Shown: piece by piece, positions 1 to 13,199 of the stretch
How positions within the stretch are numbered: the first letter of the stretch is position 1
How the letters are laid out: each line of letters opens with the position of its first letter
From: Glandiceps talaboti
Taxonomy: Eukaryota; Hemichordata; Enteropneusta; Spengelidae
Direction of reading: 5' to 3'
DNA: 64,000 nucleotides
Assembly: GCF_964340395.1 (NCBI RefSeq)
Contig: NC_135560.1
Coordinates: 17,346,098-17,410,097 of the forward strand
Translations under genes and position numbers: made by a program
The notes under the pieces: generated by a model
Databases searched by the model: none
The model's input: the letters and a program-made list of their open reading frames with translations, nothing else
Told to the model about the DNA's origin: nothing

Positions 1-2765
1 TAATGTTTTGCCAGGAACTCAATAAGGGTGACTCTTTATTTTCTGTTTCTAATTACCTGACTAACCCCAATTATCAGCTCAGACATAAAAAAATATACAT
101 ATATATTTTCGCCCACCCTCAATATTTTGCAGAACAGCACCCTCTCTGGCAAGAATAAGCAAGTATCTGAATTATCAACGTCATCTACAGTCATTGCGGC
201 AGCATCAACACCTGTTTATGAACAGAGCATTTCTTTCATGATGAAAGTTATTCAATTAGGTGGGCTTAGAACATGCTAATTGTGTAGAGAAGCTGGGAAA
301 GGGGGTGTTACCAGGAATCTGATAAAAAGACAATAGAGAGGAGGAAAAGGAGAGACAGAGAAACATCATGAAGAATATGATTTTTTGTTTTGGATTTTTT
401 TTCTCTCTTTATCTTTGGGGGGGGGGGGGGTTAGATATTACTCATACAGTGGCAAATTGATATGATGCCCATACATAAATTTAACAAAATTATTCTATAA
501 AAGTTACAAATGTCTCATTGCAACATGTAGATAAAGTACTCATGTTCATGTATATGTGTATGTGTGTGTATATTACATTTACAACACATATCAGTCTTTG
601 AATTAGAAGTACTTAAAATTACTTGCAACAAAATTTAATTCTGGAAATTAAACCCATCTAGTATCGCATTCATGTAGGTTGGTATTAAAAGTATAAAATC
701 ATCTAAAAAGTTAACATTGACCGGTACAATCCTGATGTTAAAGACAATTTCTAAGTGCACCCAAATTGAAATTGTTCATTTAGTTTGCCCAAATGGGATG
801 CTACAGACCTCCTTGTTGCCAGTCATACTTATGCAAGTTTCAGCCAGTACATGTACCAATATCAGTGGTCCATTCAAAATAACAACTACCGGTATCACAG
901 AAAAGAAATAACACAGAAAAAAAGTAAGATGTACATTATGGACCTGAAGTCCAGCTGACATTTAGAATTGTACAAGTAGGGTGTTTGGACGGTACCATGT
1001 AAAGGTAGCAGTAATAATCATATTATAAATCATTTACCATGATCAGATTTTCATAAATTGAAGAATTTCAGCTGTGATGTCATAGTATACCCAAGCCATC
1101 TCTATTCTGTCACATGATCCAACAGTTAATATATAGAATTATAATTATTAATACATGATATCATGTCATTTAAAAAAAAATATATAAATTGATTTGTTGA
1201 TGAGTTGGAAATTGATATGGTCTACAGGTCAGTATAATTATAATTGCAAAATTTTCACAGCTGCTCATTTTGCCTAATATTTGAAGCTTCTGAAGGCATT
1301 CACTGCAGGTTTTGATATGCAGTGCTGTAACCATCAACCGTTTGACACTTTTCTCATATGATAATGATATTTTTATTTTTAATACTGCTGGCCAATGGTC
1401 TGTATGTAGGTCATACTGAAACATGATTAAATGTAAGAACTCAATCAAGCAATCTTCATAAATTTGATGGCAACTCTTCATTATCAAGAACTGATAAAAA
1501 ATTAACAAAATTAAAATTGTTTTAAATGTGTTGAAATGGTAACTGACTGTTAACATTAAAATTCAGTTTCTTCCAAATATGTTTTTCTAGCATAAAGACA
1601 AGCCTGCCAATCAATACATAGGACTGTGATTTTAGATTAACTTCATTTTTTTTTTTCGAGGTCCACCCATTTGTAAAATTTATGGATATTTTTTTGGTAT
1701 GTCCTACTTATACAGGCCATTTGTCCACTCTACATGGTGTCTATCTGTGTACAGCTGTGCATGTGTCTAGATGAGATATATAAAGTAATCTGGCCAATCT
1801 GCAAGATGTTCTGATCAGTGTCGTCATGTTTACAATTTGTCATTTAAAGGGGCATGGGCCAGATCTGAATATTTTAGTGCCATGTATTTGTTTCTTATGA
1901 AGAACTACGTAATGATGTTGGACTTTATTGAAATAGATTTAATCATCCTCAGTTACTATATGTGGAATAGCAGTTTGATAAAAGTGAATACACACTCTGA
2001 TGGGGTACTTTGTGGGAGCTACTGACATCACTGTCACATCATAGAGAAAATGGCCATGCATAAAGCTGTCAATGCTATATGGATAATTCATACGCTTTTA
2101 TGACGAAAATCAACATAACTATGATAAAAAGATGTGTTCTATGAATCTGAACTATTTAAAATTCAGATAAAATGGTCATTCAAGTTGGCCATGTCCAATG
2201 GGGAAGTATCATTTTTGGTCAACGGCTGCAAACTTTGGGTATTGTTTTAGTGTAAATAAATGAATTTAATTATTAATATATATTCAGTTGTTTTACAATG
2301 CCATTGGCACTATATTTCAATTCCAGTACTAAACAAATATAACCTCTCTGTTCCAATGTAACCTTTCTTCTTGATGTCTTAAGGATTTAGCTTGTTGTAC
2401 AGTACCTTCAGTCGTACAAATCAAACTAGCAATTGATTTTCTTTGAAATCCAGATGTTTTTAGAGCTGGTGTTTCATTATGTGAGTATCTCAAGAGACAT
2501 ACTGTAACACAGATGAGGAGACAACTAGCATAGACGAGCTATTGGCTGTTTTAAATTATAAATAGACATATTTATCATCGTTTATTGAGTTCCCAAAATA
2601 AAATTGTGTCACTTTCAGTAATAATTGATGTTGAATTTACATTTCCTAGCATTTCAACTTGAAATGTAAACATGTCAGTGTCTAATACTGTGTACATGTA
2701 CTGAATAAATAGTTATTGAAATGTGAATAAGAGAAAGTATGATTTAGGTTTCTTCATATTCATGC
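1..2765. other. Noncoding AT-rich stretch
   Basis: No gene is recognisable on either strand. Apart from a 14-base G homopolymer (417-430) I see no repeat structure here. The longest open frame (minus strand, 1170-1556) has no recognisable domain and is about the length expected by chance in sequence of this composition. Confidence 0.5.
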
Positions 2766-3506
2766 TCACCAGTTCTATATAGAGTGTTGGGTTCCACCCT
2801 ATGATTTCACTTAATAATCAGGGTTCTCACTAGGTCTTTATAGAGTGTTGGGTTCCACCCTATGATTTCACCTAATAATCAGGGTTCTCACTAGGTCTAT
2901 ATAGAGTGTTGGGTTCCACCCTATGATTTCACTTAATAATCAGGGTTCTCACTAGGTCTTTATAGAGTGTTGGGTTCCACCCTATGATTTCACTTAATAA
3001 TCAGGGTTCTCACCAAGTCTTTATAGAGTAGTGGGTTCCACCCTATGATTTCACTTAATAATCAGGGTTCTCACCAAGTCTTTATAGAGTGTTGGGTTCC
3101 ACCCTATGATTTCACTTAATAATCAGGGTTCTCACCAAGTCTTTATAGAGTAGTGGGTTCCACCCTATGATTTCACGTAATAATCAGGGTTCTCACCAAG
3201 TCTTTATAGAGTAGTGGGTTCCACCCTATGATTTCACCTAATAATCAGGGTTCTCCCCAGGTCTTAAATTATAGAGTAGTGGGTTCCATCCTATGATTTC
3301 ACTTAATAATCAGGGTTCTCACCAAGCCTTTATAGAGTAGTGGGCTCCACCCTGTGATTTCACCTAATAATCAGGGTTCTCACTAGGTCTTTATAGAGTA
3401 GTGGGTTCCACCCTATGATTTCACTTAATAATCAGGGTTCTCCCCAGGCCTTTATAGAGTAGTGGGCTCCACCCTATGATTTCACCTAATAATCAGGGTT
3501 CTCCTG
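2766..3506. repeat. 61-bp minisatellite, about 12 copies
   Basis: Units such as tatagagtgttgggttccac followed by cctatgatttcac and taataatcagggttctcac repeat with a 61-bp spacing (starts near 2781, 2842, 2903, 2964, 3025, 3086 and on). Copies differ by a few substitutions: gtgttggg in early units against gtagtggg in later ones, and one unit with a few extra bases near 3266. The graded variants suggest growth by local duplication. Confidence 0.97.
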
Positions 3507-4010
3507 TGACCTTGACACAGTAGAATATAGTTCAACAGTGAATTTTATGAAAATACATCTCTGTTCTTTCTATTGACAACTGTGATGCAAACATTAAATT
3601 AGACAATGTTTACACACATACATGATGACTCACTACATCTGTATTTGTTTGGCATTTGTATGGTATTATTGTGAACTGACAGTCTGTATTTGAAAATGAT
3701 TACAAAAAAATGTTAATGTTAATGTATTGAGTCCAGAGAAGTGATCTCACTCGACAAGTGGAAGAACACATGTACACTGTAGCTTATTATTACCATATTT
3801 ATTTGGTAACACATGCATGTTTTTCGTGTTGCATTGAAGATATTGAAATACTGACAGGCATAATTTCAATCCCCAAATTCTCACATTAACTTATCAGTGG
3901 AGCTATGACTATTATATTCATGTTCTTTTGTTCTAGACTAGATGTAACTTTTAGCGCTACACTGTAGCAAACAACTGTTTTTCACTCTTCGATCCTAATC
4001 TGAACTGAGC
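3507..4010. other. Spacer between two minisatellites
   Basis: About 500 bp of unremarkable AT-rich sequence separating the 61-bp and 42-bp arrays. I see no coding signal or repeat in it. Confidence 0.5.
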
Positions 4011-5445
4011 CTTTAATAGATGGGAAACCATCTGTGTGGCTATTCAGTTAGCCTTTAATAGATGGGAAACCATCTGTGTGGCTATTCAGTTAGCCTTTAA
4101 TAGATGGGAAACCATCTGTGTAGCTATTCAGTTAGCCTTTAATAGATGGGAAACCATCTGTGTGGCTATGCAAGTTAGCCTTTAATAGATGGGAAACCAT
4201 CTGTGTGGCTATTCAGTTAGCCTTTAATAGATGGGAAACCATCTGTGTAGCTATTCAGTTAGCCTTTAATAGATGGGAAACCATCTGTGTGGCTATGCAA
4301 GTGGGCCTTTAATAGATGGGAAACCATCTGTGTGGCTATGCAGTTGGCCTTTAATAGATGGGAAACCATCTGTGTGGCTATACAAGTAGGCCTTTAATAG
4401 ATGGGAAACCATCTGTGTGGCTATGCAGTTAGCCTTTAATAGATGGGAAACCATCTGTGTGGCTATGCAGTTGGCCTTTAATAGATGGGAAACCATCTGT
4501 GTGGCTATACAAGTAGGCCTTTAATAGATGGGAAACCATCTGTGTGGCTATGCAGTGGGCCTTTAATAGATGGGAAACCATCTGTGTGGTTATGCAAGTG
4601 GGCCTTTAATAGATGGGAAACCATCTGTGTGGCTATGCAGTTGGCCTTTAATAGATGGGAAACCATCTGTGGTTATGCAGTGGGCCTTTAATAGATGGGA
4701 AACCATCTGTGTAGCTATTCAGTTAGCCTTTAATAGATGGGAAACCATCTGTGTGGCTATGCAAGTGGGCCTTTAATAGATGGAAAACCATCTGTGTGGC
4801 TATGCAGACAGCCTTTAATAGATGGGAAACCATCTGTGTGGCTATGCAAGTGGGCTCTTAACAGATGGGAAACCATCTGTGTGGCTATGCAGTGGGCCTT
4901 TAATAGATGGGAAACCATCTGTGTGGCTATGCAGTGGGCCTTTAATAGATGGGAAACCATCTGTGTGGCTATGCAGTTAGCCTTTAATAGATGGGAAACC
5001 ATCTGTGTGGCTATGCAGTTAGCCTTTAATAGATGGGAAACCATCTGTGGTTATGCAAGTGGGCCTTTAATAGATGGGAAACCATCTGTGTAGCTATTCA
5101 GTTGGCCTTTAATAGATGGGAAACCATCTGTGTGGCTATGCAAGTGGGCCTTTAATAGATGGGAAACCATCTGTGTGGCTATGCAAGTTGGCCTTTAATA
5201 GATGGGAAACCATCTGTGTGGCTATGCAAGTTGGCCTTTAATAGATGGGAAACCATCTGTGTGGCTATTCAGTTAGCCTTTAATAGATGGGAAACCATCT
5301 GTGTGGCTATGCAGTTGGCCTTTAATAGATGGGAAACCATCTGTGTGGCTATGGAGTTAGCCTTTAATAGATGGGAAACCATCTGTGTGGCTATGCAAGT
5401 TAGCCTTTAATAGATGGAAAACCATCTGTGTGGCTATGCAGTTAC
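4011..5445. repeat. 42-bp minisatellite, about 34 copies, hairpin-core unit
   Basis: The unit runs agcctttaatagatgggaaa then ccatctgtgtggctatgcag and tt, with a period of 42 bp (41 to 43 in variant copies). Every unit contains agatgg-gaaa-ccatct, a 6-bp inverted repeat around gaaa. Variant spacers (gcagtt, gcaagtggg, attcagtt, tacaagtagg) are shuffled along the array. Because 42 is a multiple of three, open frames on both strands run across several units; these are by-products of the repeat, not genes. Confidence 0.98.
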
Positions 5446-8194
5446 TCTGTGACGAAATGGCTCAAGGCTATGATAGCTGGCAAATTATACAGCTAAATGA
5501 AAATATTGATATGGTATTAAGGGTGTGGCACTTGCTTGACAAAGCTTAGCAAAACTAGGCAGTCTATTGTATCAGTATTTCATTCATTATCAATACTTTT
5601 GATGCATATAGAATGCTGCAGGGGTAGATTACATGGTGATGTCACATCTCACATTTAGCCCTGTGAGTTGGAATATTGATTAATATTTTGTGTTGATAAG
5701 TGTTGTATTATGTAAACTGTATAGTTCAACACATTTGTAGATGTTTTATCAATACAATGCAAGTTCACTGAATGAAGGACAGTGTTCCTTATCTCAAGTT
5801 GTACATGTTTATCCTTGAAAAGTTAACACTGCTATGTTTGGATGTATGGTTTCCTGGAAAAAAATCCCAGTGTAGCTATAGAACTAGTGGGTATTCCATC
5901 TGTTTTTGCATTCAGTTGCTATTGATATTGTGTCAAATTCAACTGATGCTAGATTCTGAGTGTGAACAGTATTTCCCCAAAAGAAACCAACTTAACCAGT
6001 CATTACATGTGTACACTGAGTTACATTTATCAGACTCTATTTTGATAGACCCTAATGACCCATCTGGCCTTTATTAAAGGCCAAAGTTTCAATCCCAGGT
6101 GCTAACATTAATTGGTGTTTTGGTATGAGAAGAACCATAGGGATTATATAGGATTATTCTTTGGGTCATGGCCCAACTGTTTCTATGTCACTGTCAGCTA
6201 ACTGTTTTACAAACCTAAATGTTCATCCTCATCCAAACTGTGCCTGTAAGACGAATGATAGACATGTACATATCAATGGTTATGGGAAGAGTGTTCAATG
6301 TATCTTAATTAATTTTGCATTTTTACCTACTTTAAGAGAAGATATTTCGTAACTCATGTCCATCGATCAACATCGTCTTCATCAATTTATCATCATTGTC
6401 GCTGCTGCTGCCAAGCGAGCTGGCTCAAGTGAAATGAAATTCAGCTTACCTAACGTTATTTTATGTTAAGTGAGATTTATCCAAACGATGAACTCCAAGA
6501 ATGTAGAATAGCGAATATGAATTTAATGTGAAAACAAAACTCCAACGTATTATTGGGAGATGGATCTGATGAATTGTTTCAAAAATACACCTTTCAAGTA
6601 TTGATTTTTTAGAAAGAAGTGATATGATTATGCCACTTTACTACTACTTAGATAGTAGGTTAGGATATATCATACGAACATAATACCCATGTGACAGGAT
6701 TAACTGACGTAAGACTAAACCTCAAATCAGGAATGAATTTCTCTCATATTAAAATAGATTACTTGTGCACCATCGTGGTATCTTGGTGAGAAAGAACAGT
6801 TTTGTCACTTAATGATCAGCTTAATTTTCAAAGAGACATTTCCTGCTATTTTTTCAAGTTAAGTTGAAATGTTCAGGTATGTAGCCGCTATAAATCAAAA
6901 CATCTGCGTCATTTTCAACTCCTTTTATCACAGAACTATATCTTATTGGCTGCAACCAGAATTGGCTGGAAAATGCCAGCAATGATCGATACAGATGTGA
7001 AGGGGGTTGGCCGATGCCTACAGGGTGGCCCGTCATGGCGTACCTTTAATGTACTATTTCTAGAACCAAATACTTGGTGAATCTAAAGGGAACAAGTGTT
7101 AATATTGTGATTAATTTAGCCCTATACTTTGCTGTTGAAGCAAAGTAGTTTTTGAGTTATAGCAAACAACACATTTGTTGTAGAGAATGAATTTTCCAGA
7201 ATTAGAATTAAGGAATTCTTGAACATTGGTGATCGTGTTGGATTGTAGTATTGATACATCACTGGTGATACAATGATTAGCAAATAACACTATACATAAG
7301 TATGATAACACATATTGTACTGTTGTAGAAATCCTTACAGGCTCACTTGTGATTTGTAGTACTAGTAAGATCTAGGTGTGAAAAACATAGAGCCCCTAGG
7401 AAAACATTGGTCCTGAATAATAGAATGATCCTAGTTGTTCAAACTTCAAAGTGCACACAAATGTAGCTCATGCTGCTGAATGAAAATGTGAGTCTGTAGT
7501 CAGTCTTTCTAAAAAAAAAATCCCACTCAGAAATGTGTTTAGCAATATTGTTTCATCATACAGTTGTATATGATTATCTAAGGATTAATTCTTATTTCGC
7601 ATACATACAGTGTGTTGTATCATGTCATGTGCATTTGTATAACTTGTGTACAGGAGGAATTAAATTTCCAAATTTTCACAGTTGGTTCAAATAAATGGAA
7701 GAGACTGCCTTCAAGAAAAAGAGGGACGCTCATTTCCTGTTTTGTATCAGTTTCAGACATGACACACTCTCATCCCAATGTGGTTGCCTAGCAACTTGCC
7801 ATAACAACCGCCAAGAGATGCAGAGAGAATGCGTAATTGTACTTACAGGTGATATTAAGGTTTTCATCAGGTGATTTTGTAGATTTCTATGGCTTACACA
7901 ACTGATGTTTCATGCGTATGCCAGAAAAGAAGGATATATTTGGGTCAAAGATCAAAACAAACATGAAAATAAAAGCTTTTGGAAAAAACTTTTATTAAAT
8001 TGATTACTTAGTAGATATATTATACAGTTAGTAGTTGCATACCAACAAGAAGGGAAGTAGGGTAATGAGGGAACTGACAATTGTGATAATTACTATACCA
8101 ACTGTTTTTGATCGTCAGTATTTTTTTATTCTCCTCATCAGCTGAGAAGAATTTTAATTTGAACATTGCAAGTTCTATGGATGAGATATTTTAA
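5446..8194. other. Noncoding stretch, no gene seen
   Basis: I read no domain, splice-linked exon or clear repeat in this stretch. A short CTG run (gtcgctgctgctgcc, near 6400) is the only low-complexity spot. Confidence 0.45.
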
Positions 8195-8615
8195 GGGGAA
8201 CACCACACCAGACATTTTCATAAAATATGGGTTCTGGAGAGTCACTTCAAATTCATGATTTTACATCACCTACAATTATTTGTGATATCAGGGAAACATA
8301 GAGTTGATATTTAGTATTTATAAGGTATCTTTGCCATGGGCTATTGCATCATGGGAGGTAGCAGAAATATATTATTCAGTGGTTGAACACTGAATTTTCA
8401 TGAGTAATAATTTGATAAACATTTCAATTTAAAACAGCTGTCATGAATATTCAGTGTTCAACCATTGAATAATGTATTTCTGCTATCACCCATGATGCAA
8501 TAGCCCATAGCAAAGATACCCTATAAATGCATAAGATGAACTTGACGTTTCTCTGAAATTGCAAATAATTGTAGGTGATGCGAAATCATTAAATGACTTT
8601 CCAGTTGGAATGTTC
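8195..8615. mobile_element. Fold-back (MITE-like) element, family A
   Basis: Two arms of about 150 bp are imperfect reverse complements. The left arm runs from tcatgattttacatcacctac through ctattgcatcatggg to attcagtgttcaa-like sequence; the right arm repeats these in reverse (cccatgatgcaatagccc, aattgtaggtgatg) up to about 8600. The left end ttaaggggaacaccac is shared with a second copy at 52046-52274. There is no coding capacity, so it is non-autonomous. Superfamily unknown. Confidence 0.85.
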
Positions 8616-10841
8616 AATTTCCATGTGAATCAGTAGTAAACAAGTATTAAAATGGCTTGAATCTTCAACTTGTTTCGTAGCTAACTGAACTTGTTCAAGA
8701 TGTTACCATATGAATCATACATCCATGTATATGAAAACATTCCTAGGTGACAAGTGAAGAAGTGTAGTGGTTCCATGGAAATGATACAATCTAAGTGTCC
8801 AATGTTATCTGTTTTGCAGCTGAGTAATCTAGGATAAGAAGATTATAGTATTTTGCCTGCCACTAGGCTGATAATTGTGCACAAAATACATGGGTACGAG
8901 TGTCATTTATTAAAGTGTGGGTTGGTTTGGTGTAGAGACTTTGTGCTTAGAAACATGCTGTCATTTCTAATGTCACGACTCAATGAGGAGAGTTCCAACT
9001 GTGGTAATACATCACATATTGATAAGTGATCGCAATTGGAAATAGTCTTATTGTTTCAGCAGTGCTGGTCAACGCAGGATCTTCTCCAACCTGCTTCTTA
9101 ATGTCAGACAATCTGGAACACAAATAATGTATCAGTTGGAGTCTGAGCACCAATTGGATTTAGCATAGCTTTTGGTGGTAATATCAAATGCAGCATGGCT
9201 TTCTGTATAGTATATGCTTATTACAGTGTAGGTCTTGAGGCTTGGCTGTTCTGATGAAGAGCATCATTAAGTCTGGTAGACAAGTCTCTATGCAGAGGTT
9301 GGATTTTGTTTGAGATATTAGCCAGTATGGACACAATGTACTTGTAATTTAATATCCTGCAGAGGTAGTTTAGGTATAGATGCACTTAAAGACGTTATTT
9401 CCTGAGTTTTGTAAAAAGATAGGACCAGAGTACAATTAAATTATAGCAATTTAAGATTCTAGCCTCTGTTCTGTAAAGTATTTTTGTTAGGGTGGTAAGT
9501 AGGTAAAATCTTAAATCTATTTAAGTTCCTAAAGACTTTCTTACAGGAGTTCCCCTATGACATTACCAATAGCAGTAACTATTATGTTGCATATTCAGAA
9601 CGCCATTCTCACTTCAAATCTTGAAGAAATCTGGAGGGGTTATCAGACAATATATTTTAATTTAAACAAAATAACATTGATGTTTATCCATATTATACTT
9701 CCACCGAAGTTCTCACAGTGTTTGCCAAAGACAGTTCAGTCGGAAAACAATAGATTGGCGATTCCATTGAAAACAAGATGGGGAAGAGCCAAATTTATGT
9801 AATAGTATCAAAATGAAACAGGAAAAAATTTTCATATGGCAGTTAATTGGTCCTGAGGTGTTAATTCAATAATTAAATTGGACAAAAATTCATTTATTAT
9901 AGTAAAAAACATAACAGTTTGCACATCATTAAATCTTTGCAAACTACCAAACAAGGATACGTTTGTTATAATATATGGTGCTTGCACCCCAAGAGGTTTG
10001 AATGTGTGTTTATCTGTTCTTTTCCAACACACAAACAGGAAGGCAAACAAACAAATAGATAGTTTATTGAAAACACTATCATTAATAATGCACTTAAGTC
10101 AGGAAATATTTACCTCCGGGTTATTTTGACACACACTTTAAATCAATCTGCATTGTTGACTACTTATGTGATTGTTTGAACTTTTCTTTATGAAAAAAAT
10201 GAAATATAGAAAGAAATTGATTGTAACAGTGTTGAGTATTAAAACATACATAATTTAGCTATCCAGGCATGCAGATACACAGTAAGATTAGAACTTAGTT
10301 TTTGTTATTAATACTAAATTGCATTTGCATAACAGAGGGTTGTATTGTTATGTAAATCAACATGTTCTGGATTGTGTAAATTAAAGCCTACTGGATGAAA
10401 CCTGTCTTGGCCAGAGGAGAACATATGTATGAATTGTAGAGACAGTTGTTTACGTGTATTTAAATATTCAGGCTGTGTTCAATTTACACTTAAACTAATG
10501 TTGCCAGACTAGCATCCATACATATGTAATGTATCTTAAAAAACTGTTTCTACAAAAGCAGATTTATTCGTGAACTATAAGCCCACTCGCAGCTTCTGAC
10601 ATTTAATACTATCCAGTGTTTACCTAAGGTTTTCTAGACCCTGGTTACAAAGAATTGTGTATTTTTAATGTACATGATACTGTGAATGTTGAAGCACAAT
10701 CCAGTAGACTTCTCTGCTTAGATGTCATACTGAATACTATGTATTTGACAGTGCGAATTCTTCTGTGTGAAATTGAAAACAAGAAAGAAAAGAAATTGAT
10801 CGTAACATGAATTGATTAATTCATTGTTCATTACATTATTA
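8616..10841. other. Noncoding stretch, no gene seen
   Basis: Overlapping open frames on both strands near 9830-10130 carry no recognisable protein. No tandem repeats were noticed. Confidence 0.45.
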
Positions 10842-11110
10842 GTCCCCATGGGCACAGCCTAAAGGGGCTATAGTAATGATTTGTGTCTGTCTGTCTGTCT
10901 GTCTGTCCAGCCATCCATGTACTGCCCTACGTATATCTCTGACACCCACAACTAAATTTTAACCAAAGGATTCATACCTTTTAATATAAATTGGTGTGTA
11001 ACCATCACAGTACAAAGGAACTGTTGTCAATCTTACCTGAATACTTAGACTTGTTCAAGTCTCTAGGCTTTTCTCACTCTTTATTTGCATAAAAAATTGT
11101 GTGAAATAGT
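10842..11110. repeat. Terminus-like dispersed repeat fragment with TCTG run
   Basis: The sequence attagtccccatgggcacag, then cctaaaggggctatag, followed by a TCTG microsatellite (10884-10907), looks like the end of a dispersed element: a tagtcccc...gggg-cta motif next to a TCTG tract. I judge this from its build; no second copy of this exact end was found in the window. A related build with an ACAG run occurs near 15920. Confidence 0.45.
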
Positions 11111-11118
11111 GACCTGAG

Positions 11119-11238
11119 TAAGTGATTGCAAACATTTGGGTGAACACTATGCCCATACCTTGAAAGACTACTAGTAACTGATTGCAAACATGTGGGTGAA
11201 CACTGTGCCCATACCTTGAGAGACTACTACTAGTAACC
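11119..11238. repeat. Tandem duplication, 56-bp period
   Basis: gattgcaaacatttgggtga and gattgcaaacatgtgggtga, each followed by acactRtgcccataccttga and gactactag, lie 56 bp apart. They are near identical, so the duplication is recent. Confidence 0.9.
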
Positions 11239-11558
11239 AGAGAAAAAAAGAAGATTTTCCTTCACAAAATTTGAAATGAAAACAAATTCAAAACATTTGA
11301 AGATTATGAGACAAAAACAAATAAAAAATAAAAAATCTCCCATAACTGGTGCCAGTCTTCTGAATACAGCAATATTTAGGTAAGATGTGTCCACATTTAC
11401 ACTCCAAACATTGTTTATTTATGTTAATAGTATTAATCAATATGTTTTCCATATTAAAATTCAATCATAAGATCAAATTGACTTATTTTCAATAGAGAAT
11501 ATATCTTGGTCTCAGATTATGCATGCTATTATACCCAAAATATAAAAAGAAGAAAAAA

Positions 11559-11652
11559 ATACTGTATGCCGACCACACCCTGTATCAGTTTTTGAAATGT
11601 GTGTAATTGAAACCACAATTTTTTTTCTTTGCATGGCCTAAAAAAAGTCCAT
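11559..11652 (-). mobile_element. Single-arm fragment of fold-back family C
   Basis: Read on the minus strand this gives taggccatgcaaag, an A-rich tract, then ttgtggtttcaattacacac and a ggtgtggtcgg segment. These match the order of motifs in the element at 18436-18800 (ggccyaa, A-tract, gtgtggttccgattacac, gggtggg). Only one arm is evident. Confidence 0.55.
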
Positions 11653-12158
11653 GCAGTGCAACGATTTCTGAGCAATCTTTAGCTGTGATGACAGCGTTTC
11701 TTACAATTATGGTATTGACAAGGTGAAAGAAACCGAGTTGTCATGTCTAGATTTCAAGCATCTTGTGATTTATGTTAGAAATCATACTGTGGACCAGGAA
11801 GTCTCTCATCACTGGTTCTCATTGTAGGGTTGAAGTAGTGAACTGTCAATTGAAGAAAACGGAAAAAGATGGATCAGTGATCCCTGTCACTGCTTTAGAG
11901 TTATCCTCCATCAAAACTTGACTTGGCTTATCAGTATGCTTAAACCACTGTTTCTTGAATCTAGGTATGCAATCCTTGCTATGCTGAGCCCTGGAAAGAA
12001 AATGTGAATTTTGATCATTTTAGAAATTATTATTAGACTGTTATTGAAGTATTATATATATGTTAGCTATGAGTTGAATTGATTGTTATAGAAAGTGGTA
12101 CATATCATATGGATATACTATAATAATAATAATTGTGTACTAGTATATATATTATATA

Positions 12159-12220
<62 letters not shown>

Positions 12221-12231
12221 TGCATGCGTGT
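12159..12231. repeat. GT / GTGC microsatellite
   Basis: About 40 bp of (GT)n pass directly into (GTGC)n with one gcat interruption, preceded by a TA-rich tract. Confidence 0.98.
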
Positions 12232-12934
12232 TTGGTTATCATAATAGGTATTGTGCTGTCCAAAATTTCAAAGTCGAATATTTAAATTTGGAGACACTAA
12301 GCCAAGTTTTGGAATGCTGACTTAAAGTGACAGAGTAGTGCATTGAGTTGTTGAGATCAATATCTGCTTTGTATGTCCTTGATTCAGTAATATAGAATTT
12401 ATTGCCCAGAATGGTATGAATTTCTACACCTGTACAGTATTGTGTACATTGTAAATGTATGGAAGAGAAGAATACTTTGGCGTCTTTCCTGTCACTTGCC
12501 AATGAATTCTTGTACTTATATGTACACTATTGCAGTGTAGATGTAATCAAAATGAAAAATGGATTCAAGAGCCGTTAGGAAAACACTCTCTGACTGCATA
12601 TTATGAATTTCTGAAACCCAAGTATATCCTCAAGTTTCTACCGTGTTAACATTTCTGAGTTTGTCATCTCAATGCGTCGATCAATAAATCAAGGTATTTA
12701 TTGGTTTATGTAGTTTCTTTTGAGAATATGCTGTGAGAGTTACAACATCCCAATCATGACACCAATGGTGATGCAGTACCAAATGGAAGTACCAAATGTT
12801 CTCGAAATTTACATGTATACATATATACGTACAATGGACCTCTGGATGAATGCATCATATGTGAGGAAGAGATCAAAGCCGAACTGAGAATGATTATGAT
12901 TATAATATTAGTTTTATAGATATTCATCCCACAC

Positions 12935-13190
12935 TTAGGTCACAGTACTTTACAATTATGCCTCCTAGCCTATACCGGTAGTGGTACAACTCTCCGGGGA
13001 GTACACAGTCCATTGCAGCCTTTGTATTACAAGTCAGCATATTGGATTATGAAAGTATTCACATATATGGAGCAATCTCTGTCCTACCAGGTCCTCAATT
13101 ATACAGCTCAGGTGACTGGGGCTCAATTTTGGTTCAAATCGTGCCTAAGAACTGTAAAGCAGGCAGAATTAAACATTAGATGTGTAAAAC
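12935..13190. repeat. Dispersed repeat, family D copy 1
   Basis: This segment and 49725-49925 share ordered blocks: ctccgggga/ctccggaga, cctttgtatt, a variable middle, cctaccaggtcc, then a-tacaRc. Here it continues with ggtgactggggctcaat and ggttcaaatcgtgcc. The shared order at wide spacing indicates an old interspersed repeat. The ggttcaaatcg segment resembles a pol III B box, so a SINE-like origin is possible but unproven. Confidence 0.55.
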
Positions 13191-13199
13191 AGTTGTCAA

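Noticed and set aside
1170-1556. 128-codon minus-strand open frame
   Set aside because: No recognisable domain. At this AT content about one frame of this length is expected by chance in the six frames of 64 kb (rough estimate from stop-codon frequency).
4293-5410. Open frames of 67-118 codons on both strands across the 42-bp repeat (MGNHLCGYA-like and MVSHLLKAN-like peptides)
   Set aside because: The unit length is a multiple of three and has few stops, so open frames arise automatically. The peptides are pure repeat translations, present on both strands, and break whenever a unit is 41 or 43 bp.
13128-13145. B-box-like ggttcaaatcg suggesting a tRNA gene
   Set aside because: No matching A box, acceptor stem or cloverleaf could be drawn around it. 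It lies in a dispersed repeat and at most hints at a SINE origin.
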